Part shown: one piece after another, positions 46,441 through 58,899 of the stretch
Layout: each line of letters opens with the position of its first letter
Numbering within the stretch: the first letter of the stretch is position 1
NCBI RefSeq assembly: GCF_030272615.1
Contig: NC_081414.1
Span: 811,555,069 to 811,619,068, forward strand
Source: Cryptomeria japonica
Lineage: Eukaryota; Streptophyta; Pinopsida; Cupressales; Cupressaceae
DNA: 64,000 nt
Direction: 5' to 3'
Program-made: the position numbers and the translations under genes
The notes under the pieces: generated by a model
Database searches by the model: none
Told to the model about the DNA's origin: nothing
The model's input: the letters and a program-made list of their open reading frames with translations, nothing else

Positions 46441-47775
46441 ATGTTTTAATTTTTTTTTTATCAGTAAATAGCTAGATAGGCCAGCACCTGTATTAATAAT
46501 GAGAAAAGTTACATATGAGGAGGGTTTTTATATGTCATTTCCCTCCTAACCAAAAGGCTATCTATGGGTAGTCTATATCTGCCTACCCTATCCTGCCTAG
46601 CTCTGCCCAAGGTACACAAAATATTGGTGCAAAGTGTGAAAACATCTAATTTCATTCAATTTCTCTACTTGAAATTTCATTACCATAACAAACAAAATGT
46701 CTACTGACTATATATCTCCTCTGGCCAAAGAAACAAAACCTGAGCACATAGACCTACTTCCTACCAACTACTCACTACTTATTTTTTTTCTTTTTTTCTT
46801 TTTTTTGACTACTCACTACTTACAATTGTGTAAACATTATGAATATTAAGACACAAAACAATGGAAATAGGAAAGTGGCATTTTAATTTTCAGAAAAAAA
46901 CAAAAAACCTGAGAAAAGGAGTTGAATCAATCACTATCTGAGGAGCTTAGAATTCTCTCAGAGACCCTTTGAGATGTGAGGGCTTGAGCAATGACGGGGC
47001 AGTCTCTACCACAATCCACATGAGCTTCCCCTACTGCAATCTCCTCTACCAACCTCATCTCATTTGGGATCCATAGCATTACCTTCTAGAACAACCCCAT
47101 TTTCATCCACCCCAATCTCTCTCTTGCCTTGCAGACCTTTGTCCCTTATGAATTTCCCCAAATTATAGCCTTTTGGTTTCACTAGGCTTCCGGTGACATA
47201 CAAAATGAAGGAAAAAAAATTGTTTCTCTCCGCACAGCTTTGGTTGAGTTTTTTCAGCTCCATGGTCTGTAGAATACAAAATTTACTCATTTTCCCTCTT
47301 GCATATTTGGACATGTAGTACTAGTGGGCTAAGGGAATGCAATTTTGGTCATCAATATTGTCCAACATCACGTCTATTTCCACCAAGAAGAAGTGCTTGA
47401 AGACCATATAGCACACCTTCTTGGTTCTGGGCTTGCAAACTCCCATCTAGATGCACATTGCTAGAAACATAGCAAAGATACTCAAGTTCACCCTATACTT
47501 GTGTGATTCCTGCAAAAATTATACACCCATAATATTTTTCACCGTATGTAGAATCAAAGGATGCTTTGGTTCCAAAATCATCAAAAGATGGTTCTTCAAA
47601 ACCTCCCAAAGAAATGTCATTTGTTGGTTGGTAGATTCTAACAAAATCAGGGTATCCATGTCTACAACTATCAAATTTCTCACACAGAGGGAATTATGCA
47701 ATGATAATGCCTTCATTATTGCTAAATATATAACTCTTGAAGCCAAAAAAGGTTGCTGAATATATAACTCTTGAA
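46441..47775 (-). mobile_element. 5'-truncated LINE (L1 type), minus strand
   Basis: The left edge is a T run (poly-A tail on the minus strand) followed by ATCAGTAAATAGCTAGATAGGCCAGCACCTGTATTAATA. That matches the 3' end of the full-length LINE at 49,638 (CAATAAGTAAATAACTACAGAGGGGCAACACCCTTGTATTAAA). It covers only 3' untranslated sequence and some open frames of no recognised domain. The right edge is approximate; a short direct duplication (AATATATAACTCTTGAAGC at about 47,723 and 47,757) lies there. I could not confirm a target duplication. Confidence 0.55.
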
Positions 47776-48943
47776 GCTATGTTGTTAGTGGTTTTACCAA
47801 TATACTCAATCAATATCCCAATTGTGTGACCTTGTTCATCCCTGGCTATGGAAGAAAACCTTGTTCACTCTTTTTAGACTAATGATCCCATGACCTTTTT
47901 GCAGGAAATGATATTTTTTATAAACATCTAAATTATATTATATTGGAGATCTCCAGGCCCATGATACATACACAGTGGATTGCCCAAATCAAGATTTAAA
48001 AGATGAGCTCATTAACCATTTAGTTATCTTGTTGGGTAATAACACATTCAATTGAACCAAGGTCCTTAAGAAAGACGATACCAAGGTCACATTTAGAGAA
48101 GAACAAAAAGTACAAGAGTCCCGCCATGATTCCGAAGATGGAGTGGAAGGACCTTGTGTCGAATGGAAAGGAGAGGGCTGAAAAGAAAAAAGGAAAGACA
48201 CCACCAAGCCAAGGAAGGTATGTGATACTATCAAAAATGTAATTATATACCAATTACTCTTTCTTTTTACATAATCTAATATATTTCAAACTTTTTATAG
48301 GTTACCTGACACATTGAAGGAAACAAAGGCAAGACAAGAAAAACATAGGCAACACAAACTTGACTCTGGTGGTTATATTAAAATATCCACATGAATTGTA
48401 AGTATCAATAAATGAAATATTGTATCCAAATAATAAATTGCAAACAATTTTGGTTTTATCACACCATAGAAGAAAAATTCATGATCTTATGCAAAAATGC
48501 AGGGCTTTGAATTCAACAGAGTGCCCACAGAAGAGGACCTGAAGATTGCCTTCTAGCAATGCTATGGATCCGTGGCTAAATGCTTAAGACTCTTGACTAG
48601 GAAAACAAAAGCTTCCACTACATCCGACATATAGGCAAATAAAATCAATGAAGTTTATTTAAAATTGAATACTTGTGAAATCTATTCAATATTAATTTCC
48701 ACCATAAAGTAATTATGTGCCTATTTTTTTTAAATAGGCAAGAAATGATAATAGTACTGCATATGACATTGGAATGTAGCCTAGTGAGGGTGGAGCACAA
48801 CCTGCAGATGAAAGTCATGGTGTGCATCCTAGTACTAGATGTATTCATGTGCTATACAAAATGTAGTATGGATTGATACAATTAAACATCTTTAATTGTA
48901 ATTGGTGTATTAATTAATGTAATCTTTTGTGTTTCAACTCTAG

Positions 48944-49018
48944 AGCATGTAGAGCATGATCAACATGTTGAGAATGATGAGGCTAGACAAGATCAGGAAC
49001 ATGATGTGGCCCCATCAG
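48944..49018 (+). other. Triplicated small exon, copy 1
   Basis: 75 bp between acceptor TAG and donor GTAAAG. Read in the phase that joins it to the exon ending at 48,840, it is open and encodes an acidic His/Glu/Asp-rich peptide (HVEHDQHVENDEARQDQEHD). The length is a multiple of three. Confidence 0.65.
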
Positions 49019-49106
49019 GTAAAGAGGACCACTCGAATGTTCTCTTAAACATCTTTAATTGTAATTGGTGTGTTAATTAATGTAACCTTTTGTGTTTCAA
49101 CTTTAG

Positions 49107-49181
49107 AGCATATAGAGCATGATGAACATGTTGAGCATGATCAAGCTAGACAAGATCAGGAACATGATGTAGCCCCATTAG
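49107..49181 (+). other. Triplicated small exon, copy 2
   Basis: 75 bp, with the same acceptor and donor context (TTTAG and GTAAAG). It encodes HIEHDEHVEHDQARQDQEHD in the same phase. The downstream intron is also copied (GAGGACCACTC, TTAATTGTAATTGG). Confidence 0.65.
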
Positions 49182-49280
49182 GTAAAGAGGACCACTCTAA
49201 TGTTCTTTTAAATATATTTAATTGCAATTTGTCTATTAATTAATGTAACCTTTCATGTTTCATTTTTCCTAAGGATTTAG

Positions 49281-49346
49281 AGGTTATTCAACATGTTGAG
49301 CATGAGGCTATAAGACAAGATCATGAATATGATGTGGCCCCATTAG
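49281..49346 (+). other. Triplicated small exon, copy 3 (shorter)
   Basis: 66 bp, again a multiple of three and open in the same phase (VIQHVEHEAIRQDHEYD), with donor GTAAAG. The acceptor is TTTAG at 49,280. It is more diverged than copies 1 and 2, so it is the oldest copy or the least constrained. Confidence 0.6.
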
Positions 49347-49637
49347 GTAAAGAGAACCATTCTAATGTTATTTTAATTAATTAAATACTTGTAACAATAA
49401 TAGTAAAACATACCAATTTAACATTTCTTTGTTATCGCAGCAAACCCCCCCTTGTAGCGGCCTCCACGTCTTGAGTACACAACTAGGCATACATTAAGAT
49501 CACAAGAAGAGGGAAGAAAAACTAAAGGAAGGAATGGTGATTTAGAAAATGATACTCCACTTCTTCTTTATTTATCTGCAAAAAAGAAACAAAAAAAAAG
49601 TGATTGTAATCATATTTTCGACAACTGGATATTTTTA

Positions 49638-51260
49638 TTTTTTTCAATAAGTAAATAACTACAGAGGGGCAACACCCTTGTATTAAACAAAAAAGAGAAT
49701 ACAAGGATTGATTCAAAAAGAGCGGTAGGGGAAAAGAATCAGGAAGAAAACCCCCTACCTTAGCTCTAGTCCCAAGATAAGAAAGACCAGCCTTGAAGGC
49801 TAGATGAGTACAATCATAAACCAACCTCTTACAGATATAAAGGTTTTAAGAAAAAAACTGACAAACTCAAAAAAATAAAGAGACCGGAGGGCCTAATGAC
49901 AACCGGAGTCAAAGAGAGTCTTCAAAAGCATCATCCACAAGCACATTAGCCATATCCAGGATAATGGGGCATTCCATGCCATAGTTCAAATGAGTTGCCG
50001 AATCTGCCTTCTCCTATGCGAGTCGGTAGTTGTTTGGGAACCACTCTTCACCCAACCCAAAACCCCAGTCATTTCCATCCACTAGATCTCCATTATCCAA
50101 AATCCCAAAGTCAGCAATACCCACTAGATCTTCATCGCAGAGAAATTTTGCCCTCCAATCTGACATGAAACCACTTTGTATGCTAGCCGCTTTAAGAAGG
50201 AAATCAATGTTCTTGGAGATGACACACCAGGTTGCTTGGAGAGACTCAAAATCTAGAGAATTAACAATCACAAGATTCTTCACCTCCGCTTCGTTGCTTA
50301 GTGACATACATTAGTTTTGGGGAAGCATAATTCTAAGATTGCCATCAATATTATCTAGTACAACATCTATTTCCCCCAATAGGTGATGCTTAAACATCAT
50401 TTGTGTTAATAGTTTTGCTTTCGGCTTACTAGTCCCCATGTAAATTATCATTGCAAGAAAAAAGGCTAGGATATCGATATTGGCTTTGTACCCATGGTAA
50501 TACATAAGGAATTTCTTTCTCAGAATCCTTTTAAGGTTGTGGAGAATAAGAGGATGCTGAGAGAAGAGGACCTCTTACAGACGTCTATCTGTGATTTCAT
50601 CCATGAAAGCCATCTGGCGACAAGTAGCTTCAAGGAGGATTGGGGTCTCCATAGCAAGTTGCCAAGAAAGGAAAGAAATTTTTTGATGGAAAGAAATGGT
50701 ATACCATTGTTAAATAGCACGGCATCAAACCAGAGAATATGACACCCTGCAAGCAATTCATACCCAATAAATACCCACATGCATGAGTTGCCAGTATCCA
50801 AAAACCATCTGTGCCAAATCTCCTCAACTTGGTGTCGACCGAATTTAAGCATCAAGTGATAATAAATAAATCTTGAGAGGATCTAGTCGTAACTAGATAT
50901 TAATAAAGTACACTTATATTTAACTACCATGAGGCCAAAAACTAGCCCTAATAAATGATGCCAACAATGCATCGCATCTCGTTTGTAAGAAGAAACCTTA
51001 ACATGTTAACAGGGCAACAGTCGATCTCTCCACCAAAAACCATGACCATAAAGTAGAGAGGGGGTAAAGTGACTACTGGGGGGAAAAGCACCATTTTTCT
51101 CCACAATCGGAAGTTGCTGAAAGAACCAGAGAGTGCGCAACCATTAATAGACCCAACCGGAGAGTGTCACCCTCAATGGAAAGTGAGGATAGCATGTCTA
51201 CCAATGGAACCAATGCCACATCACCAACCAACCCAATAGAAAATCATCATTGGTGGATAT
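49638..51260 (-). other. 3' untranslated region of the full-length LINE
   Basis: About 1.6 kb between the RNase H end and the tail. Short open frames occur on both strands without domains. Part of the end is shared with the truncated LINE at 46,441, so this tail defines the LINE family. Confidence 0.6.
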
Positions 51261-54200
51261 TCAGGTGGGGTCACCCATGGCTATAACCAATCTAGAAAGT
51301 CTATCAGCTTCAGTATTACCTTCCTCGTAGATGTGGCTAACCTGAAATTCATCAAAGGTAACTAGCAGTGCCAGGATCAGTTGAAGCCACTGGTTAAGGC
51401 GCCAACTAGGGAGGCTATTATAGTGGATCACATTAATAACATTTAATGAGTCTCCCTCCAAATGAATTCTCTGCACCCCTAGCTCCTTCCCTAACTGAAG
51501 ACCTCTTGAAGCCACTCTAAATTCTGCTTCATTATTAGTAGCCACACCAATCTTTTAAGAGATTTCTTTTATACAGAGACCATCAAAATCCCTCAGAATA
51601 CAACCAATACCACTTTGACCCAGATTTCCTACAGAAGCACCATCAAAGTTTACCTTGCTCCACCCATCCTCTGGCGCATCCCATTTCACCCCCAGTCTTG
51701 GATTGGTCTGATCCACCGGGGTGCCCAGTCTGAAGACTAATGGGATGAGTAGGTTTGGAAGAACCAACTCAATCTTACAATCCCATTCCATGAACAAATT
51801 TTTCTTTAATGTTTTGGATTGGGTAGCCTCATTCAAGAGCTCAGTCAGGTGGTTCTCAATTTTCCCACAAAGAGACAATAGTCTCATTTCTTTACCCTGG
51901 AAGATTCTACGGTTCCTTTCTTTCAAAATTTCTCAAATCAGAAGTGATGGGAGGATAAAAAGAAAATCAGCAAAAACAACCTTACTTGTCAGTTTAGGCC
52001 ATTACAAATACCACTTATCGAGCCCTGCTAAGAAGGGGCTGAAGATTCTCAGTTTTCCCATGAAATTCCACCAATAGTGACTGGAGAATTTGCAGTGGAG
52101 AAGAAGATGATCCATAGTCTCTTCCTATTCTAGACATAAGGTACATCTGTTAGGTCCATTGATACCCATTGACTAGAGTCTTTCTTGAGTTAGGATTTTT
52201 CTCTGACAAGCCAACTAGGCAAAGGAGCTCACTTTGGGAAGAAGGTGTTGATGCAAAAAGAGATTAGAAGGCCAGTCTTTTTTCTCAATAGTTGCTTCTT
52301 TCAGTTTGTAACCAAAAAATACTTTGTATTTACCATCAGATGAACCGCACTACCTAATAATGTCCTTATCAAGAGAAGGGAAAATAATCCTTTTGTTGAG
52401 AATGTCAGTTAACAAGTCCTTCTGAAGCTGATCCAAGTCCAGCTGATCTAAAGAGTTCCATTTCCATTTAGCAATACCATTTAATTGGATCAAATAACCA
52501 TAATCACAGATATTGTGCCCCCAAAGGCGACAGGTTTCTGTCATAATAGGTTGAAGAGAGGGGTTGTTGCATAGGGCATCTTCACCAGACCAAGAATCAA
52601 ACCAAAAGGAGGCATCCCTGCCATTCCTGACATCCTAGGTAACCTTATCACTTATGATTTCCATGCTGTCTATAATGAAATTCCAGATAGCCGAGCTGCT
52701 GGGAGGATTGTTGATAGTCAGAATCCTTTTAGGCTCTAGGGAGTCTAGATATTTATGTTTCAGGAGCCTTGCCCATTTTTGCTTCCCGCCGCTACAAATT
52801 TTGCAAACCAGTATAGCACCCATTGCTAAATTCGTAATTGAGATTTGGCGAATGCCAGCACCTCCTACCTTTTTTGGTTGGAAGATCTTTTTCCAAGCTA
52901 TCAAAGGAAATTTTCCTTTGTCATCTGAACCATTCCAAAGGAAATTTCTCATTAGAGAAATCAATTCATCTTCAATTGCCATCTGTAATCTCAGGCAAGT
53001 CATGGAAAAAACCGGTAACGCTGAAAGAACCAATTCTATCATAGTGAGCTTCCCAACAGAGGATAACCACTTGCCTTTCCAAGTTGCAAGTTTGGATTTG
53101 CACTTATCAATAAGATGCTTCTAGTAGTGATTTCTGTTACTGCCAATGAAAAGGGGGATACCAAGAAACTTCCCTGGGAAGTTTGTGACTTTGAGATTAA
53201 GAATCCTTGATAATACAACTTGCAAGTTAAGCAGAGTGTTGACAAAAACCACTTCATATTTTTGCTAGTTGATTTTCTTCCTGAAAGCCATACAGTAATC
53301 ATCAAGGCATGATTTAATAGTTCTAGCTTCCCTCCTGCAGGCCAAACCAAACAGAATGGTATCATCAACAAACTGAAGATGAGTCATTTTTTCAACCCCT
53401 ATTGCCATATTAACTCCAATCCAACAATCATCTTGTTGAAGAGCTCTTATAGATTGACCTAAAGCTTCAGCCATTATGATAAACAAAAATGGTGATACTA
53501 GACCAACTTGTCTAATTCCTCTTGTTGAAGAGAAAAAACCATGGGATGAGCCATTAACCAGAACAGGGAATTTCAGGGAAGAGAGACAACTTGTGACCCA
53601 AGTGAGCCATTCCTTGCAGAAGCCAAATTTATTAAGAACATCAAATAAGAAATCCCTGTCCACCATGTCATAAGCTTTCAGTATGTCCAGTTTTAAAATT
53701 GTACAAGAGTCCTTGGTTTTCTTGGTTGTGTGAAGCATTTCATGAGCAATGATAATGCCTTCCACAATGGATCTTCCAGGAGCAAAACCACTTTGTTCAT
53801 CTGATATGATGTGTTTAAGGAGGGGCTTCAATCTGCTAGCTATGATCTTTGCTACAATATTATATACATTGTTGGATAGAGAAATGTGTCTAAAGTCACT
53901 CATCTGTTGTGGATTTTGCTTCTTCAAAATTAGGGTCAAAAAGGTGTGATTGATATCCCCTAACATAGTCATCTTCTTTCTTGATTCTTCTACTGCAAGA
54001 TGTAGATCTTGAGAAATGATATCCCAAAAATGATGGAAGAAAGTAGCAGGGAAGCCATCCGGGCTAGGAGTCTTATCCAGTTTCAGCTAGAAGGTAGTAT
54101 TCCTTACTTCATCAATTGAAATAGGAGTACAGAGAGCTGTATTTTGATTAACAGATATAACAGATGGGATTGAGTTCAGAATTCTAGCTCTTGCTTCATG

Positions 54201-55454
54201 ATCGATATGATGGTCACCATTCAACAAAGAGTCAAAGAATCTTATAGCTTCCTGTGCAATGTCCTCATAATTCTTGATAGTGACTCCATCCGGTCTCATA
54301 ATCTCCGATATTCTGTTTCTATTTCAATTAGCAATGGCCGACCAATGGAAGAATTTGGTGTTTTTATCACCTTCCTTTAGCCATAACTCCCTTGATTTTT
54401 GATGCCAGTGGATTTCCTCACACCAAAGACTTTCATTTGGGTCAAATTTGAGAAAATCTTTATTGATGAATAGATCCTCAGTCATTCCTAAAGTGATAAC
54501 AGAGCTGGTTAAGTCTGCTAGTTCAGCCTTAATTCTTAATTTCTCCATAAGAATATTCTTGAAATGGCACTTATTCCATTCTTTCATCTTGACCCTAATA
54601 TACTTGAGATTTTTATTGAGAATGAGTAGTCTCGAATGATTCTGAAAAACTGGTTCATTCCACCAAGCAGCTATAAGGTCATATATTTTAGGCACTCTAA
54701 ACCACATTTTCTCAAACCAGAATGGGGTACCTCCCTCCACTTGATCCAAGGCAACCTCCAAACAGATCGAGTAGTGATCTGATCTGATAAGAAGGAGAAT
54801 CGAGGATTCTAAGGCTAGATTTTGTCCTAACCACTCACCAGTAACAAGAAACCAGTCAAGCCGTTCAACAATATTAGTAAAACCCACTCTCCGGTTCGTC
54901 CATGTGAAAATTCCATTTTTTGAAACAATGTCTAAAAGGTGATTCTTCTCAATAAAATCCAAAAAGTCCTTCTAGGACGTACCAGTCCCTTGAATACCCC
55001 CACTTTTCTCAGTGCTAGAAAGGATCGTATTGAAGTCTCCGGCTACCACACAACTACCATCGATAATACTATTTATTTTGCTAGATAAGAGATCCCAGAG
55101 AGACCGTTTATCACCAGCAATAGATGGTCTGTACACATTAAAAAGACTAAAATTCTCATTCTATACAAGAATTGTAACCGAGCAATGTTGCCAATACTTA
55201 TATTCCCCAACAAGTGAGATCTTAACATTCATGGGGTTCCAAATGATTCCCCAACCACCAGAGGCTCCATCTGATTGCCTAAAAAGCCCTTTCCACTGTT
55301 TCCAAACTCTCATTTTAGTAGCAGTCTCAGCCTTGCTCCATTTAGTTTCCTATAGTAGCCAAATATCTCCTTTGGTATCATCAATCTGGCACTTAATCAA
55401 GCGCCATTTGTCAAGGGCATTGATGCCCCTAACATTCCAACATAGGAGTTTCAT
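51261..55454 (-). pseudogene. LINE ORF2: endonuclease, reverse transcriptase, RNase H
   Basis: Starts MKLLCWNVRGINALDKW at 55,454, the typical start of an AP-type endonuclease domain; VAGDFNTI and RSDHYSI follow down to about 54,750. The RT block is at about 54,000-53,050: SDFRHISLSNNVYNIVAKI, EQSGFAPGRSI, KLDILKAYDMVDRDFL, GIRQVGLVSPFLF, then FVDDT at the catalytic position (FADD in most LINEs). A zf-RVT-like region with CTLC follows near 52,150. The RNase H block (about 51,690-51,261) shows NFDGAS, NNEAEFRVASRGL, EGDSLNV and an H...AD end. About 1,400 codons, interrupted by several in-frame stops and a few frame changes. It copies LINE RNA into DNA at the target site in the nucleus. Confidence 0.9.
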
Positions 55455-57327
55455 TGCTCCTGGGGAAGGGCAATTCCCTTCCCTAAATTAGGTTTGGTTT
55501 GACCACTGGTAGCACCAGCCACTACTAGCATAGCTTTTTTGGACTTGTGCCCCCACACACCTTTTGGCTTAAAATTTTGTTTGTCAATAGTTGAATCTGA
55601 CTTACCAAAACCTTTTGAAGTACCCTCCAATATAAGATCTGAGTCAGGTTCAAAGTCTTCCTCCCCCTTTGAGGAGGAGGTTTCAATTCCACCATCTTCC
55701 AGTTCAATGCCTATTGAGGAACAAAGCTTCCCTCCAGTACCAGTCTCCATATCCTGAGAGTGAAGATTGCCATCTTCAATTACCAATTGATTCCTGCACA
55801 CAAAAGGGGAGGGTGGAAGTGAATTCGCTAACTTGGATTCAATGTCTGCCGGTAGGGTTTTGGTCTTCTTCAAAAGTGTGAGAAGATATTTTTGGCTCTC
55901 GCTTTGACGAGAGGAGGGAGGAACTATGATCAAAGGGGTTGCTTTCTTTAGTGGAACATTCTACTTGTCAAGAGTATCGTTGCAAAAAGCTTCCCCGGTG
56001 TCAAAGGCAATAGGAGGTTCCAGTTGCAGTTTTACCTCAATAGGAGATTGCATACATGAATAACTTTGTTGTCTCATAGCCGAAAAATCACAACTAATAC
56101 CATTATGATATAAGGAAAATCATTTAGGTCAAATATGTAGCTGATCTTCTCTATCAATCTTTTGGATCGAGATCTTCCCTGCCCCAATAATTTTGACTTC
56201 GTAGGGGATCTTGGTGATTTGATCTATGCTAATACAAATTCTGAGGAAGCTTCCCCATAATTTATCCTCCAAGATGTCATCTACTGATACAAAGGTGCCA
56301 AGGGCTTTGCATATATCCTTAATGACATCAGTGTGCCAATAATCTGAGGGACAATTATACAGTCTTATCCATACCTTGTTGTTTGGCAATACATGCATTC
56401 GGGAGTTGAAATTGGGCTGCCAATCAATGTTGTGAACTTCAATGCCGTCTAAGATGTATGGACCTTTATTTTTTGCTTGCCATTTCTCCTCATTTCTCAT
56501 AAATTCAATCATAAAGAAATCATTCAGGAGAATATTAATGTTAATATCCTTTCCCCACAGTGCTCTACACTAGGATTCAAAGTTGTCCTTAACTGGCTTT
56601 CCACCACCCCACTTGATGAAAAGGCAAGACTCAAGAAAATTTGACTTAGCAAAATTCATTTTATTCTCATCCAAAAAGATGGTGGGTCTTGAGGTTTTTA
56701 TTATCGGTTTATGAAAATGGGGTCGCTGAGGGGGGAGGCGGCTCTTCGAAAGTGAGGGCATCTTTCTTGGTTCAACCAAGGGTTTCGATTTTTAGGATGG
56801 AAATTGGATCTCCAAAGCCTGGCTTGGTCCGCCCTTGAGATATCTTTCCTGAAGTGCCCATTCCACTTGTGGAGATTACAATGATCAATCAAGGGAACCA
56901 AAAAAAAGTCATTGTGAGGATTGCCTCTCTCGGGTGCCACACCGGAAATTCTAGGTTCAGGCGGTGGATACTAGTTTCAGGGGGCCTCGGATATGGGATG
57001 CTTAGCCTTGTGAAACCAGCCTTTGTTATTCCAAATGAAACCATTTTCCTTCCACTTATGTAGGTCAATAGGGCACTAGTTACCACTTGAATAAGGTTTT
57101 CCATAGTTTAACCGTGGTCTAGAATTTCTATTGCCCTCGACCATATCTACTCTCCCAGCAATAATCGGTTTCTGAATAGCACGCAATCTACCTGTCTTGA
57201 TGGGGAAGGCAATGTTCACTTCATCGCTCCAAGATCCAACCTTCGAAGACTGAGTGCCAGAATAGGGCACATCAGTAATCCTTCTCCTATTTCCAATGTC
57301 GATCCTGTTGCCATCCAGTGTTGCCAT
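55451..57327 (-). pseudogene. LINE ORF1 (RNA-binding, DUF4283-like)
   Basis: Starts MATLDGNRIDIGNRR at 57,327 and ends in a TGA at 55,453-55,451 that overlaps the ATG of ORF2 (ATGA). The centre (about 56,512-56,129) contains KVWIRLYNCPSDYWHTDVIKDICKALG and a following beta-rich stretch, as in the RNA-binding domain of plant L1 ORF1 proteins. The C-terminal part is low-complexity (Ser, Glu, Lys) with a basic KSKKAM patch. Interrupted by several frame changes. The start was preferred over an upstream in-frame Met because it sits just inside the element end. Confidence 0.75.
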
Positions 57328-57357
57328 TTTGCTCACCCCCGACAACTGGATATTTTT

Positions 57358-58890
57358 TATAATATGCTAATGAATGTTGAAAACTGATATTTTTGACAAC
57401 TATATTTTTTATAATATGTTTAAGTTTGTAACTTTAAACATGACTATGTTTCTATATGCTATTGTATTTAATGTATACATAGAACATCGAATGAATCTTT
57501 GTCATTCCTCTTTATATCACTATTTAAACAATCTCTTTCTATAGAAGCAAGAATGATTAATTTAATTGCTTTCTAATTCCATTTTCTACTTTTTCCTCTC
57601 TGTAGTGGATGTACTTAGTGAATAGCTTATTTCACCAGTGTTTTGTCCTATAACTAAAAACTAATGATGTTTCCAATTGACCAACAAATGTACAAATTAT
57701 CCAATCTTGTTCCTAATTTGATCATAGGTATAAATTTTGTTCAAATTGGTTCTCTCTGGTTTCAAACAGTTCATTTCAGTTCCCATAACTTCAATTGTCA
57801 ACTCCCTTGGTCATCGAATAGTCATGGTATACTCATCACACTAATCCAATCTCATCTGTACATGTCAGCAGTCCAAACAGGTCAACAGTCACTCAAACGT
57901 CCATCTCAGATTGTATCAGAATAAACATCCCAAAAGTCAATCTCCATAGTGATAGACTTCATTAGCACAGGTTACCCCAAACAAATCCTCCAAGACAAAC
58001 AACCTCTCATTGGAATCATCAACACTATTGGCATAACAAAAACCTTCTAAAATGATAGTATGTCATTCTGATGACATACTGTCATTCCTCCACTATCGGC
58101 ATTGGTATTTCGAAACACAATCCCATCTAAGTCCCCAACACTATCGAAATTTCACAAAATGAATAAATCGACAGTATAGACTTATATCGAAAATGCACCT
58201 TAGAACACTATCAATATAGCTATACCGATCAAGACTCATCGACCCGATTTATACTATTAGAATAGCATGACAAACTTTAAATCGACAATAGAAACTATTC
58301 CAATCAGTTGGACATCGACAAAGCTATCCCGATAACTCTTGTCAACTCATATTTAAAAGAAAAAAAATTTGAAGGGTTTCATCCAATTATCGATGAACAT
58401 GGCTATCGACACATGTTATGTCGATAAACAAACTTCCTCAGAGATGACCTTTTCTACATAGCTATACTGATCATCAAAAAGATAGCCCGATGAACCACAA
58501 AAAAATGTGATGAGGTTGCTATACACATGATTTGTTTTTTGTGATAATGATAATGAAGGTTTGCTCCACCTCATCAAAAAGTGGATGAAAGTTCTTTGTT
58601 TTTTGATAATTTTAAAGGGGCATTTTGTGACATTCTGTAGTCTTTTTCATTGATACATGAGCGGAATTTGTCAACGTAATTATGTCGCTCAAGCGATGTA
58701 ACTTGGGTCAATTTTGCGATGAACACTGAAAAACATTTTGGTGGCCACTGTCCAATGATTCTGGGTCATGGTTTCGACGTATAAGAATTGATCATTATAG
58801 TGACGAAATTCCACCCAAGGTTTCGTCAGTAAGTTGACAATAGTTTGTCGATATGTCACCAAACATTCATCAAAATTTTTCGTCAAATAC
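57358..58890. other. Non-coding stretch with TATCGA-rich segment
   Basis: The first 14 bases complete the last exon of the SET-like gene (stop at 57,369-57,371). A duplication of about 60 bp follows (TTGACAACTATATTTTTTATAATATG near 57,394 resembles 57,338-57,366). From about 58,080 to 58,500 the words ATCGACA, TATCGA and ACCGAT recur some 15 times. No gene is recognised. Confidence 0.55.
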
Positions 58891-58899
58891 AATACTAAT

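Larger units (their letters stand above)
42794..49637 (+). pseudogene. Multi-exon gene remnant with a SET-like domain
   Basis: Plus-strand exons joined by GT/AG introns, several of them phase 0. They are 42,794-43,225 (SET-like), 43,362-43,418, 43,569-43,778, 43,880-43,927, then after two insertions about 47,910-48,217, about 48,301-48,396, about 48,503-48,635, 48,738-48,840, three copies of a small exon (48,944-49,346) and a last exon from 49,441. The last exon is split by the LINE and ends at a stop at 57,369-57,371. The SET-like exon reads SYIQLKDKDKNKG, YIHGRKKASQNIMRCINN, then GNRVLVCAIKIITAGEELLINNNF. This matches the usual order of a SET core (the NHS/PN region, then V.A...I.AGEELL..Y), so lysine methylation of histones is the family role. 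Stops in several exons show that it is dead. The 5' end is cut by element A. Whether it was a host gene or cargo of a transposon is open. Confidence 0.5.
49638..57339 (-). mobile_element. Full-length plant L1 LINE with terminal RNase H
   Basis: 7.7 kb on the minus strand: 5' end at 57,339, ORF1 57,327-55,451, ORF2 55,454 to about 51,261, a long 3' untranslated region, and a short A-rich tail at 49,638. An 18-bp target duplication CGACAACTGGATATTTTT lies at 49,620-49,637 and 57,340-57,357. Start to end it has the plant L1 order: ORF1, endonuclease, reverse transcriptase, zinc-finger-like region, RNase H. ORF1 begins only 12 bases from the 5' end, so this copy is not 5' truncated. Several stops and frame changes in both ORFs make it dead. 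It landed in the last exon of the SET-like gene remnant. Confidence 0.9.

Noticed and set aside
52654-55491. Plus-strand open frames across the LINE, one of 159 codons
   Set aside because: Antisense shadows of ORF1 and ORF2; the minus strand carries the recognisable endonuclease and RT motifs.
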